Positions 12,291-24,110 of a DNA stretch of 64,000 nucleotides are shown in pieces. Under the pieces are notes generated by a model. The model saw only the letters and a list, made by a program, of their open reading frames with translations, did no database searches and was not told the DNA's origin. Made by a program: the position numbers and the translations under genes. The DNA comes from Lactarius indigo (taxonomy: Eukaryota > Basidiomycota > Agaricomycetes > Russulales > Russulaceae): NCBI GenBank assembly GCA_025766275.1, contig JAFKAC010000008.1, positions 496,001 to 560,000 of the forward strand, read 5' to 3'. Position 1 is the first letter of the stretch. Each line of letters begins with the position of its first letter.

Positions 12291-13083
12291 CTGAAGACCC
12301 TGGCCGCTCAAAGGTCAAAGGTGTGGGGCCGTAGTTGCCACGAGATCCGAAACGAAAGAGGGGCGCCTTGCCCGTTGAGGGAAAGAAGGGGAAGTGGTGG
12401 ACCCCCGCCCACCGTGACACGGGGCCAAGAGAGGGACGAGGTTGTGGCTCAGATGGGAATGGGCGTCGTTGTCACAACACGTTCTACGTTCTTCGCGATA
12501 AGTTGACCTCCCGACTGGGCATGCGCTCTCCCTTCTTTTGATCAAGTGACCCTCCTTCGATTCCAGATAAGAATTCCGCTTTCCCGTCCTGGAACAGGGC
12601 AAGGGCGAGATATGTCTTCCCTGCTGCTGGGAAACAGACTCCCCCTCCCCCCTCGACCGCCTTGTCCCTCCCAACCAGTGGCACAGAGAGCTCGACGGTC
12701 ATCTCTAATTCAGACGCAAATGGCGCGCGATTTTCGCACTCGTTCCTTCCCGACAAATCCATGCCGAACGAGATGACCTGTCACTGTCACTGTCACCCTT
12801 GCACACACCGACGTAGCGGACCACAAGAGACAGCAACAATGCAAAACTGTGTCCGTTCCTCGTACGACCCCACCAAAATCAAATCTGTAATTGCGCGATA
12901 TGCGTTCCTTCGGGCGGCTCTAAAAAACACTCAGTCAGAGACATGGACAAATCGTAGCCATGTAGAGTATCCCGGCTAGCTCAGGCACCCTCTTTCTCCC
13001 GGGGGCCGGGGAGGGTAAATGTGCGCTGATAAGGGCTCCAGCCTCGGTACGCGAACACTCGACGGCTGTTGAGAGAAGGACAC

Positions 13084-13120
13084 GAAAGGCGACGCTTCCC
13101 TCGGGCTCCCCTCGCCTTTC
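13084..13120. repeat. 9-bp perfect inverted repeat
   Basis: GAAAGGCGA at 13084-13092 pairs exactly with TCGCCTTTC at 13112-13120 across a 19-nt loop. No gene is attached to it. It could be a fortuitous hairpin or part of a non-coding transcript. Confidence 0.5.
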
Positions 13121-15280
13121 ACAGCAGAGTACGTACGAGCGAAGCGAGTCTCATTGATTGCGCTTAGTCGTGGCTCCTTCGGGAAGACGGCACCTCACTC
13201 CGTGTTCCCTCGAGTGTGTTGTGTGTGTGACTCGTGTGTGAAACTGGTTGCGCGCGCACGTCGCGTGTGGATATATACATTGTTTGATCTGAAGCATATC
13301 ATATTCTCGCCGAAGCAACATGCATATGAGTTTCGCTACCTTCGCATTGGCACGATGGACGTCACTCGGAACCGGAATGTGGATGTGTGTGGATGATGCT
13401 GGACGTACATGCTTACACAACGACATGAGACCTTGACGCCGGCCGATTTTTTTTTTGGGTTCTTTCTTTTTGCTGAACGTTGGGTGCCCTCACCCATATG
13501 GTTAACTCGTACCGCCCCTTGGCAGGTGGATGCTGGCATTGACGACGTCACCCTCAAGTGGATGTAGGTGGGATAGAGGGCTTATCGTAAGAGCTCACGG
13601 CGCCGCGACGTGTCCCGATTTGCACAGCTTCATTTAGCCACCGATCGTAATCTGCGACCAGCTTTTGAGTCCGCGAGTCCGCGTGCAGGGGGCGTGTTGT
13701 CCAGCGGGTCCCACCGGCGGAGTTGGACGTTCTTCTCAATGAGAACTGAGGACGGCACACTCCACAGGACGCACGCCACCAGCCCAGCCCCATTTACCTT
13801 CCGATTGTCTAGTCAGCCTCTCTTCTGCACTTTATCAGTGATTTCTCTCAGGGAGACGCATCAGGCGATCTGCCGTGGCGGATGATGAGATGAACTCGGG
13901 TCAGCCAGGAGGACGTTCCCGTTTTCGCACGCCTGGTTGAGCTTCCATGCACAGTTTTTGATCCAGGTTCGGATTTTCGTGGGTCGACCACGCACCAGGC
14001 ATCGCCCAGCGGCGCGCCACAGTTACAAAGGTGTCGGGACGGCATTGATAGTAACCGTCTTTCAGGTAGGCATCAGGTAGGCAGGCAGGCGGACAGGCGG
14101 GTAAGGTTTGATTATGATTGCGGTTTATGATATGACAGAAACAGGGTAACCGTCACGCAAACGTCTCTTTGTCCCCCACCCCCTCTCTCACGGCCCTGTG
14201 CCAGTTAGATGCCTGTCTGTCAGAAACTTGTCGTGCGTGTCTGTACATTAGGCTTGTAAATCGGATGCCCACGCCGCCGGTGGCACGCAAGAGTACTATA
14301 ACTGAACGTTTTCTGACGGCAAAGCACACACACCCGAATTCGTTGGGAAGTTGTGGCCCCGGGCGCTTCTCCAACTGAATGACCTGTCCCAGACGCTCGT
14401 CACCCGATGTCCTTTAGCGACTCCTCGGAGAGGTAGACATGCTCCTTATAGGCTTGATTCCGCAATCATGGTTCCGCTATCGTGAGTCATTCACACAAAT
14501 CGAAACGCCGCAATATACGATAGAACCGCAAGCATGCAGCATACACCATTACGGTGCTTCCGCTACCCAGGGTGCCCTTTCGATTTCCTTCAGGGTGTAA
14601 TAATATGAAATCGGTGGGGAAAGTGCTAGACCCCTCACGAGAGGAGCTGTCATCAAAATTGGCTCGGCTGGACCTCTCGGGGTTCTTGCCCATACAACGT
14701 CTGTTTGTGGAATTAGGCTATAATGTAGTAGTGAGCGACGCGTAAAGGGACTCGGGGGCTCGCGCTTATTCGGGCGAGACAGTTCCACACCTGACCCAAG
14801 GGCCAAGGTCAAGTTACGCTATTACCTTTACTGTGACACACGGATGCTGTCCACTGATTTGCTATTTCGACCTTAAATGTCTGCTCAGCTGACAGGGGCT
14901 CCACGGCGTCCAGAGCCCACGAGGACCAGGTTTGAAACAGACAGGTCGGCTGTGCGTAAGACTCGCCTTCCGCCAGGTCGAGTGTGCGACGTACGGTATG
15001 TCCGATCATCAACTTCGAAGGCTAATCTGGACATCGTCGGAATATGGAGGTGCGAGGACCCTACTCCGATCCTTCTCATTTGTCACAACGATACATCTAC
15101 AATTTCAAACGTATGCGAGTGTTCCGCTTTCGCGGTGTTCTTGGAAGAGCAAGTATTTTTTCTGCATCTTGAGTTCGGTGTTACATCGTTCGGAACAAGG
15201 GCCTACTACTGGGGTGGTGGTTGGAATCTGTCAAGACAATTAAATGATCAGCTCCACACATATGCGTTTTGGGGTCTGCA

Positions 15281-16005
15281 TTACCCAGGAGGAGGAGGAC
15301 CGCCGAAACCGGGAGGCGGGGGGAAAGGCACGCCCGGTGGGAATCCGGGGGGGCGGAAGCCAGGAGGTGCACCTGGCATTCCTGGTGGCGCAAATGGCAT
15401 CGGGGGTCTCGCAAAGGCAGGTGGTCCCGCTGTCGCGGTCAAATAGGTTGTAAGTGAGCAGCGATCGTTCCCGATCGAAATTTCTAAGGGACGATACGCA
15501 CCAGGAGGCATCATTCCCATTCCGCGCCCAGCCGGCATACCGCGGCCTGGGCCAGCAGGAAGCTGAATGGTAGGAGATTGTGAGACGGTGATAGTTTTTT
15601 TTTTTTTTGAAAGGAATTGCACGTACCGCACTCTTCTTGTCGTCGTCCTGAACTGGTGGAGGGCCCTCTACGGACAGAGATACAACGGTTTCTCCGCGGA
15701 GGATCACGAGCCCTAGGGCACGTTTCATCTCCTGCTCTGGACCAGCTTCTGTCTCTTCTGGTTTTTTCTTCGGCCTGACGCGACGAAACTCTTCACAATC
15801 GGCAAGGACGAGGTTCATATGCCTATCAAAGGCAAGCATTTGACCAATGAAGGCACGTCCGTCGTTGATCGTAACCTTCAGCCGCCAATTAATGAGGCTG
15901 AGCATTTTCCCACCTTTGGACTTCGGAGGAGGCTATGAAAAAAAAAAGGAGGGGGGATGTCAATGCACTCATGAATGAAGTTTGAGGCTAGAACACACGA
16001 ACCAT
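15281..16005 (-). CDS. SMB1: Small nuclear ribonucleoprotein SmB/B'
   Basis: Core spliceosomal Sm protein that assembles in the heptameric ring on U snRNAs. Four coding exons (16005-16003, 15932-15627, 15562-15502, 15429-15281) give 172 residues. Sm1 is visible (INWRLKVTINDGRAFIGQML and the D-x-HMNLVLAD part), then Sm2 with GLVILRGETVVSLSVEGPPP, then the Met/Gly/Pro-rich tail typical of SmB, ending GGPPPPG. The first coding exon is proposed to be just the ATG, followed by a GTTCGT donor, because the conserved Lys-rich N-terminus (PPPKSKGGKMLSL) opens directly after a CATAG acceptor with no ATG in that exon before Met-11. The gene is divergent from the next, with 306 bp between start codons. 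Confidence 0.9.
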
Positions 16006-16311
16006 GGTGAATGATAGCGAGGGTTGTCCCAAACGATGAACACGAGAATCGACAATGCAATCGCTCAGGCCAAACAAAAGTAAACAGAAGTTTCGTTCGC
16101 CGGCTACCTCGGCCCGTAGATCCGATTAGTCGTTGGTGTTGGCCCTGCTGAGCTGATCCTCAAGCTGTGGCGGGCGGCACAACCTTGCGGCACGACTATT
16201 CTGAGCAAAGGGGTTCGGCATGTCACGATGGGACAGTAGTCAGCTGCGTTCTCAGGCCTCAGGCATATGAACGAGTCAAACGATGACACTCCTGGTTAAC
16301 ATCGAATCGAA
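16006..16311. promoter_or_regulatory. Divergent promoter, SmB and nitronate monooxygenase
   Basis: 306 bp separate the two outward-facing start codons. Both promoters must lie here. I see no strong TATA element. Confidence 0.5.
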
Positions 16312-17589
16312 ATGAGTACTCTACGAACCTCTCTCACCCGCTTACTCGGTATGATCACAAAGTATTTTATCAAGTTTGTGATACTCAAGTAACTCAATCC
16401 AGGCATACGGACTCCTATTGTGCTTGCCCCGATGGCAGGGGCGAGCGGGGGTGCCCTCGCCGGTGAAGTCTGTCTCGCTGGTGGCTTCGGTTTCTTGGCA
16501 CCAGGTGAGGAAGGCATATCCTTTGCCATCCCAGGCCGAATTTAAAGCTAAAGCGACTGCTTTCAGTCTACAGAGGACTCGAAAATTTCAAGAACGAGTT
16601 CGACATCGCGCGCTCGACCCTGAATCGGCCCTCAGGGCCACTTCCCCTCGGGGCTGGCTTTCTCGGTTGGAAGCTTGAGGAAGCACAGTCTCCCCACGTC
16701 GCCCTCCTCGAACTGGCGCTCGAGAACGGTGTGCAGGCGATCTGGTTCTCCTTTGGTGAGGACCTAGGGCGGTGGATCGACTTCGTGCGGGGCCACGACG
16801 AAAAGCACGGCAAAACCCCCAAGACTCTCATCTTTGTCCAGGTCAACTCGGTCGACGAAGCGCTCCACGCCACGCAGGCGTGGAAGGTAGACGTTCTTGT
16901 AGCACAGGGTATGGTGTCGCACGCACCATGCTGCAAAAGTCGACTCATTAATGCGTCGCTCACCAGGCATCGAATCGGGAGGCCACGGCTCGGCTTCCTC
17001 CCCCCCAGTTCTGAACCTCGTTCCTCAGATAGTGTCCGCCCTTCCGCCCTTCGGAGCGCCGCCCGTGCTCGCAGCCGGTGGGCTCTCGGATGGCGCACAT
17101 CTCGCCGCCTTCTTGACGCTCGGAGCGGCTGGCGCGGTGGTGGGCACGCGTTTCCTCTTCGCGCAGGAGAGCCTGTACAGCGACGTGCAAAAGCGCGCGA
17201 TCATCGCGGCCAAGTCCGGGTCCGCGGTGCGGTCCTACGTGTTCGACAGACTGCGCGACACGACCGGATGGCCGACGGGAACGGACGGCCGCGCGCTGGC
17301 CATGCCTGCAGTGGCGGCCGTGGAAAGCGGCGCGGACATCACTGCGATAAAGGAAGAAGTTGTGGAGGGCGCGAAGAAGGGGGACACCAGCTCAGTTATT
17401 GCCTGGGCGGGCACGGGGGTTGGACAACCGACTAGGCTTCAGCCTGCAAAGGTAAGGACGGAATATCTCCGGCGGGTGCTCGAGTTGAAAAAGGCTGACG
17501 TGCGGCTACGATAGGATATTGTGCGGGAGCTGCATGAAGACGCTGTGGCACGTCTAAAAGCGTCATTCGCCCTAATTGGCGATGAGTGA
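16312..17589 (+). CDS. Nitronate monooxygenase (2-nitropropane dioxygenase family)
   Basis: FMN-dependent TIM-barrel enzyme that oxidises alkyl nitronates, detoxifying nitro compounds such as propionate 3-nitronate. Five exons (16312-16348, 16403-16504, 16567-16908, 16967-17451, 17515-17589) join in frame. Visible: the N-terminal substrate-loop motif GIRTPIVLAPMAGASGG, the AQGIESGGHG segment with the conserved catalytic-region histidine (split by the intron at 16909-16966), LAAGGLSDGAHLAAFLTLGA, and GAVVGTRFLFAQES of the FMN phosphate-binding region. Length and order fit the family. Which nitro compound it acts on cannot be told. Confidence 0.9.
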
Positions 17590-18645
17590 GGTGATGTGTG
17601 ATATGGTGCGGCGTCCTGGGAAAACAGAAGATGAGTCCCCCTTGAGACCATTGCGTCCGTGTACGCCGCACCTGTCCACGACGGACCTCTCTGTCTGCAA
17701 GTGGCCTTTCCCGGACTTTGGTGTAAGACTTGCGTTCGGTCCTTGTTTGCCGTACTAGGCGTACTGCTTGAAGTATCAAGGTTCAGTTTATCGTGTCGCG
17801 TCCTGCCCAGCATCTTTTCACTTCGCGAATCACCGTTCGTGTCGGGTGCGCGAATTTACAATATACCCCTTCGGGCGGGAGAAGAACCGCAGGGTCGTAG
17901 GGTCTACGTATACAGGGACCGTGCCGCGAGGGTTCATCATCGTTCATCATCGTCGTCATAAGTCTCGCGATAGAAGTCTTTTGCCCCTTCACGCAACAAA
18001 AAGGCGTTTTTGCGGGTACACGCGGCACGTCCCCTCCCCCTCGCCCAACAGCGCTTCTTTAATATAAATATCGATGACGACAGCAACGAACAGCCCAGGC
18101 TTTTCGGAGTTGTGGGCACCCCTCGTCATTGCCCTGAACCCGAGAAGCAGCGAGCGCGAGAGTGATGCCAGCGGGAGATAAGCACAGGCACGAACAGACA
18201 CATTTGTCCTGGTCAATCACACGTGAGAGTGAACAACAAATTCAAGTGGCGCAGTCCGAGCGATTGCAACGTTGCGTCTTCGCGCTAGCGCCGTGGTTGG
18301 GAACTTCATCAGTAAGTAGTATGAGTCGTCACGCCAAGGGGGTGTCTTATACACGCTTTCATGCAAGTCGCTCCACCATCAGTGTAGAATGCGTCGACTC
18401 AATGTTTCAGTGATGCTTCATAGAAGGCTTCCGACGTGGGATCATCAAAGAAGGACGGGAACACTTGGTTGCATTGGATATTTACAAGGACTTGCTTACA
18501 CATTCGACTAAGACAAACAAATAACTTGGCCCTTTCTTGGGCACTGGCACGGGAAAAGGGTTGGCGTTAACGCCCAGAGCGAAGAATGTTCAGTGCCGTG
18601 CGAGCACAGCGATAACGACGTTCCCAACAAGGGCTAGTCCACGGT
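17590..18645. other. Intergenic between two convergent genes
   Basis: About 1.06 kb between the ends of the nitronate monooxygenase (plus) and pyruvate carboxylase (minus). It contains a CATCATCGT-type short repeat near 17930-17957 and an AT-rich spot near 18055-18070. I see no gene. Confidence 0.5.
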
Positions 18646-21600
18646 CTAGTGCACAATTTCGACAGTTAGGTCTCCCTGATTTATCGAATCGCCTGAAGTA
18701 GTCCGCATTAGCTCAACACTTTGGAGTTTGTTCGGTTACAACCGCGCACCTTCGTGCACCACAACACGTTTGATGTGTCCTGAAACGGGGGCAGTAACGG
18801 CAGATTCCATCTAAGATTAGGGTCAGTCCTTGGTCCCATCTTTCTGCCAACAAGTTAAGTTCACCTTCATGGCGCTGAGGACTGTTGCGGGAAATCCCGG
18901 ATTGTGAGAAAGCGCCCATAACTCGATGGCACGAAACGAAACGTACTGCAGAGAGGATCACCCTTCTTGATTTCCTGACCCTCTTTCACGCGAACCTCAA
19001 CCACGACGCCAGACATAGGCGCACCGACAGAACCCGGATCGTTGGTTGCTCTTTCGCGCGAGACCGTTTCCACCGCGGAATTCTTGTCCTCAACGGACAC
19101 GGCACGCACCTACCATGCCGCACCACCTTTAGCCTAGTCCAGCAATCGTTTTCTAGTTTGCGACTCACTTCACCGTTCACCTCAAACCAAACATCACGTT
19201 GCGCACGTCCCTCAACCACAGGTCCAACGGCCATCAATCGGATGATTAGGGTCTTACCCTTCTCAATAGAAATGTGCATCTCCTCGCCTACATCTGGGCG
19301 CCCGAGGAAATAACGCGTAGGAATCACACTGATTGAAACAGAAGACGGTTAGCATCAGAAGTCCGCGGAGTAGCTGCCAAGTTTACCTCAAGTCACCATA
19401 TTTTTGGAGGAACCCTTGGTACTCCTCGAAGACCTGTGGACGAGCGCCGATTGGTTCATGGGCGTCACGGATGACACGTCCGGCACTTTGGTCCACTTAC
19501 CTTGGGATACATCACGTAGGATGTAACATCGGCGTCCGTAATGTGCTTGCCGAATTTGCTCCGCAACTCGGCCTTGATCTTCTTGAAGTCCAAAGGTGCC
19601 AGGCCAGCTCCAGGACGACCATCGATTCGGGGCTTGTTTCGAATGATCTTGCTCCTCAGGGGCTCAGGGAAGCCGCCGACGGGCTGCCCAAGATAGCCTT
19701 GGAAGAATTCAACTACCGACGAAGGGAAGTCAAGCTGGTCCGCGCGCTCGAGGACTTCAGCCTTGGAAAGGGAGTTTTGTGTCATCCATTGAGCAAAGTC
19801 TCCGACAACCTTGGACGATGGTGTGACTTTGATGATGTTGCCGCACTGCCCGCGCAGGTCAGCTCAAGTGAAGCACTTTTAGGAAATGATTTGCCTACCA
19901 GGTCGTTCGCTTCGATATACTTCTTCTTAACCTCTGTTTCGAACGATCGTCACATAGCCCGTCGAATACCTTAATGTCGTTCTCACCTGTCCATTGAGTA
20001 CCCAGACCAAGCTGAGATGCTTGGAACTAAAGCGGCAGGTACGGTCAAAGAAGGCTTAATAAGGCTGGGAACGGAACGACATACCATCAAATTCGTATAT
20101 TGACCTCCAGGCATCTCGTGGTCGAACACGCTGGAGTCTGATGCCCGTACGTTGGCTTCGAAGCAGCTGTAAAGCATGCGGACTTGCGTCCAGTATAGGT
20201 TGAGAGCTTGGATGTCAGCGTAGCGGATGCCAGTGCCGAGGCCAGTCTGCTCCAAAGCCAAGGACACAGCTCCCATAGGTGGCTGCGACGTCAGGCCGGA
20301 CATGCCTGCGGAGTGTATGTAAGGACATGGAAATTAAATTAAGGGTACACCAAAAGGCTTACTATCAATGGCGACATCAACGACATCAGCGCCCGCTGCT
20401 GCCGCTGCAATCATGCTGGCGGTAGATATACCAGCCGTGTCATGTGAGTGTACGTGGATCGGGAGATCAGGGTACTTGGCACGGATACTGCCAACGAGCC
20501 TGTATGCGAATAAATGTTATGTGGAGGTCAACCCCAACCTGAAGGATTTGTGACTTACAGCTTAGCAGACTCAGGCTTGAGCAAACCGGCCATGTCCTTG
20601 ATACCCAGGACGTGAATACCTTCAGCGACGATTTGCTCCACGAAGTTAAGGTAATATTCCAGGGTGTACTTGGTTTCAGCCTTGCTCGCGACATCGCCAC
20701 TGTAGCAAACGACAGCTTCGACCACACCGCCGGCCTTCTTGGCGGCGTCAATGCCGAGTTTCATCTGCGAAGGGTTCGACATCATCTCAATAATGACCAG
20801 TTAAGTATACCATACATTCTCTGTGGAAGCACAGCTCGGCATCAGGAAATTGGAATCATTTGCGGAGGCTGTACGCACCGACATAGTTCAGTGAGTCGAA
20901 AACTCGGAAGATATCGAGACCGTTTTCGACGGCCTTCTTTGAAAAGTCGTAGATCGCATTGTCGCTATCACGAAGTCAGATTTTTCGACGATCACAAGAA
21001 ATGATTCAACGGACGGATAGCTAGTGTAGCCAACGCCATTTGCACCACGCACAAGGGCTTGAAGCGGGATGTTTGGAACCAGCCTACGGAGTGCGCGCTG
21101 CACCAAGTTCGCATCAACGCACTATCGACACAACGCTGTTGGACACGACGAACCAGACGTTCCCACGGGTCCTCGTACAGGAACCGCATCGCTACGTCGA
21201 ATGTTGCACCACCCCAACATTCAAGCGAGTACGCGTTCGAAAGTGCCCAACTTGTCTCTTTTGCAATGTTGGCTATGTCGATCGTGCGCAGGCGCGTTGC
21301 GAGCAATGACTGGTGTGCATCACGCCACGTCGTATCCATGATAAGCGTGCCAGGGTATTCGCGGACGGCCTTTGCAAAAGCCTCCGGTCCTTTCTCGACA
21401 ATGATGTTCCGCCAGCCGACTTCGCAGGGGAGTATTGCGTCGAGTGGGGGCCCATTGGGATCCTCGCGGTTCTGGAACGTAGGAATGACGATTTCGTCCT
21501 TGAGACCGGGTTCTCCCTTTATGTAGATATAAGATTATACGCCGTAACAGTAGATCGAGTTTTTAAAAATTTACAGTCTGGCCTTTGATGGAGCTGCCGT

Positions 21601-23591
21601 TGACGGCAATATCTCCAAGGTATGCAAGGAGTTTCTGGGCACGGTTCTGTGTCTGAACTAGCTTGAACAGCTCGGGCGTATCGTCGATGAACTGTGATGC
21701 GTTTTAGTAACAACGCAATTACTCATGCACCTGATAATTACAGTTGTCCAGGTCTTTCCGCCGATGAAGACGTCGTGCGTCAAAAGACGGAATAAGAAGG
21801 GGATGTTCGTCTGTGGACAATCTTTTCAGAAAATCCAAAGAACGCGGGTTCAGATATCTATAGCAAACCTTGACACCACGGATGCGGAACTCGACAAGAG
21901 CACGCAGCATCTTTCTGCGTGCTACTTCATACGTCGTCCCGCTTACACTGACCTTGACCAGGAGACTGTCGTAATGGGGAGTGATCTGTGCACCCGCGAA
22001 GCCGGAGCTGGCATCAAGACGGACGCCATTACCACCAGCACTACGATACACTTCAATCTTCCCTGTGTCAGGTTGGAAATTGGCTGCTGCATCTTCGGTA
22101 GTGACGCGACACTGAATCGCGAAGCCACGCTTGGTGATCGCATCCTGCGTTAAGCCGAGCTGTGGAAGAGTAGCACCAGCCGCGATTTGGATCTGGGCGG
22201 CGACGATGTCAAGGCCGGTAATTTCCTCTGTCGTAAAGTCAGATCGGGGAATACATACAGGCAATTTATGGGGACGCAGTTACCTGTGATGGTATGCTCG
22301 ACTTGGATCCGAGGATTAATTTCAATAAAGTAATGTCTTCCTTGTTGGTCAACTAAGAATTCTGCGGTTCCGGCATTCCTGTAATTGACGCTCTTCGCGA
22401 GCTTGATCGCGTCCGCCCAGATGGCTTGGCGAACCTCCTCGGGAAGATGCGTCGCCGGGGCAACCTCGACGACCTTTTGATGCCGACGCTGGACGGAACA
22501 ATCGCGTTCAAACAGGTGGACGACGTTGCCTTGCGAGTCTCCCAGGATCTGAACTTCGATGTGACGGGGACGTTCCAGGAAACGCTCGATGAAGACCGTG
22601 CCATCACCAAACGCAGACTTGGCCTCGGAGACCGCACGCTCGAAGGCGTTCTTGAACTCGGATTCTTCGCGCACGACACGCATGCCGCGGCCTCCACCAC
22701 CCATTGCGGCCTTGATAATAACTAGAAAGAACGCGTTTGGTGCCACCAACTATATGCGCATAGTAATGGCGATTACCTGGGAAACCATATTCTTTGATGA
22801 AAGAGTCGGCGTCGGACCACTTATCAACGGCTCCTGGTGTTCCAGGGACGACAGGGACGCCGACTTTTATAGCTGAGTGCGCGCGCAGTTAGTCAGGGGA
22901 TTTCCCGGGTAAGAACTAACATCAGGGTGAGTTACCAAGAGTGCGTGCCTTTGTCTTGTCGCCCAGACCATCGATGACCTCGGGTGAGGGCCCGACGAAG
23001 GCGATGCCAGCTTGCTCGACTTTGCGAGCAAATTCGGCGTTTTCAGATAAGAAGCCATACCTACGACAGGGTAAAATTAGATAACAATAAAGGATCGATT
23101 CTGAATATCTCACCCCGGGTGAATCATGTCGACACCATGCTCGAGGGCGATGCGAATGATATCGTCCTGAGCGAGGTACGCCGCGACAGGGGTTAAACCA
23201 GCGCCGACACGGTACGCTTCGTCGGCCTTGAAGATGTTCTCTAGGTTTAATCTAGCTGTTCGAATAAACCAGCCACGCTGCGTACCTTTTGACGATGAGC
23301 GGACAACCGATCTTCGTACGAGTAGATTGCAACGGTGTGCATCGCGAGCTCATGGGCCGTACGGAATACACGGATTGCGATTTCCTAGAGATGGAGGAAA
23401 TGATATTTAGTCGTGCATCGGGCTCGTGATGAAAATCGTACCCCGCGGTTTGCGACGAGGATCTTTGTCAAGGGCCCGCCGTGCCCAGCAGACTTGCGTC
23501 GCATGGTCTGGATGGAGTGCACGGGCGTGCCCGGCGCACTTGGCGTGGCGGCAAAGATGGGTGCGAGCCTGGGGGGGTGAAGTGTAGACAT
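18646..23591 (-). CDS. PYC: Pyruvate carboxylase
   Basis: Biotin enzyme that carboxylates pyruvate to oxaloacetate, feeding the TCA cycle, gluconeogenesis and amino-acid synthesis; cytosolic in most fungi, and no mitochondrial presequence is obvious. Many short exons join to roughly 1190 residues in the usual order: biotin carboxylase ([55 protein letters not shown]), carboxyltransferase ([45 protein letters not shown]), and a C-terminal biotinyl domain whose lysine motif AMKMES is split by an intron near 18812-18869. It ends LTVEIVH. All junctions I checked keep frame. One exon is only 5 nt (20816-20820). Start is the first ATG before an Ala/Pro-rich leader. Confidence 0.96.
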
Positions 23592-24110
23592 GGTTGGGGT
23601 CCGATGAGGAGCCGGTCAAGGATTGCGATGGGTGCTTTTATATTCGGTTGGGGGGAGGGCGGTGCGTAAACCCGATAGGAAGTACGCGCTCGAGAAAAAA
23701 AAAATGATTACGATAAAAGGTGGAGTTTATGTGATCTGCCGGGGAGACGCAAGAGAGGGAAAGAGGTCGAGTGGGGACGAGAGAGCGAGCTTGTTATCAG
23801 CTTCCCTACCGGATTTAGTGCGCTTATCGCATCTCCCCACCTAATTAACAAGCCACGTGCGATCAGCAACTCAACAATCCATTGTCGTCTCGTCAAGCAA
23901 GCGAACAGTGGTTATCATGCTTACCGACTCTCACTATGCCGGGTCCAATCCGATTTTTTTTTTCGTTTCACCCAAACATAATTCGCATCGCACCCAGCAG
24001 CGGCATCTTCCTGGGATGCAAATGGAATAAATTATATCTCATTGGCTCTATACATCGCCAAGCCACGCCAATGTCCAACTGGAACCACATGAAAGTCCGT
24101 GATCGTAGAG
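23592..24110. other. Pyruvate carboxylase promoter and transporter 3' end
   Basis: 519 bp between two minus-strand genes. The half nearer 23.6 kb should be the pyruvate carboxylase promoter. T-rich and A-rich runs occur at 23695-23705 and 23955-23965. No gene seen. Confidence 0.5.

Larger units (their letters stand above)
9996..15280. other. 5.3-kb gene-free interval
   Basis: I find no convincing gene on either strand. Open frames are Ser/Pro- or Arg-rich low-complexity translations of C/T-rich or A/G-rich DNA. Contents: homopolymer T tracts (10035-10050, 10504-10515, 12250-12270), CTTT and GTC microsatellites, a G/C-rich hairpin at 13084-13120 and GGCA-type repeats at 14068-14100. It probably holds the Ecl1-type gene's 3' UTR, regulatory DNA and possibly non-coding transcripts. 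Confidence 0.5.

Noticed and set aside
13554..13793. 79-residue minus-strand frame (QKLVADYDRWLNEAVQIG)
   Set aside because: One segment looks protein-like, but no start context, splice partner or family supports it.
14877..15446. 189-residue plus-strand frame with a Gly/Pro-rich tail
   Set aside because: The Gly-rich part is the exact antisense of the Pro/Gly-rich C-terminus of SmB on the minus strand; the rest has no family features.
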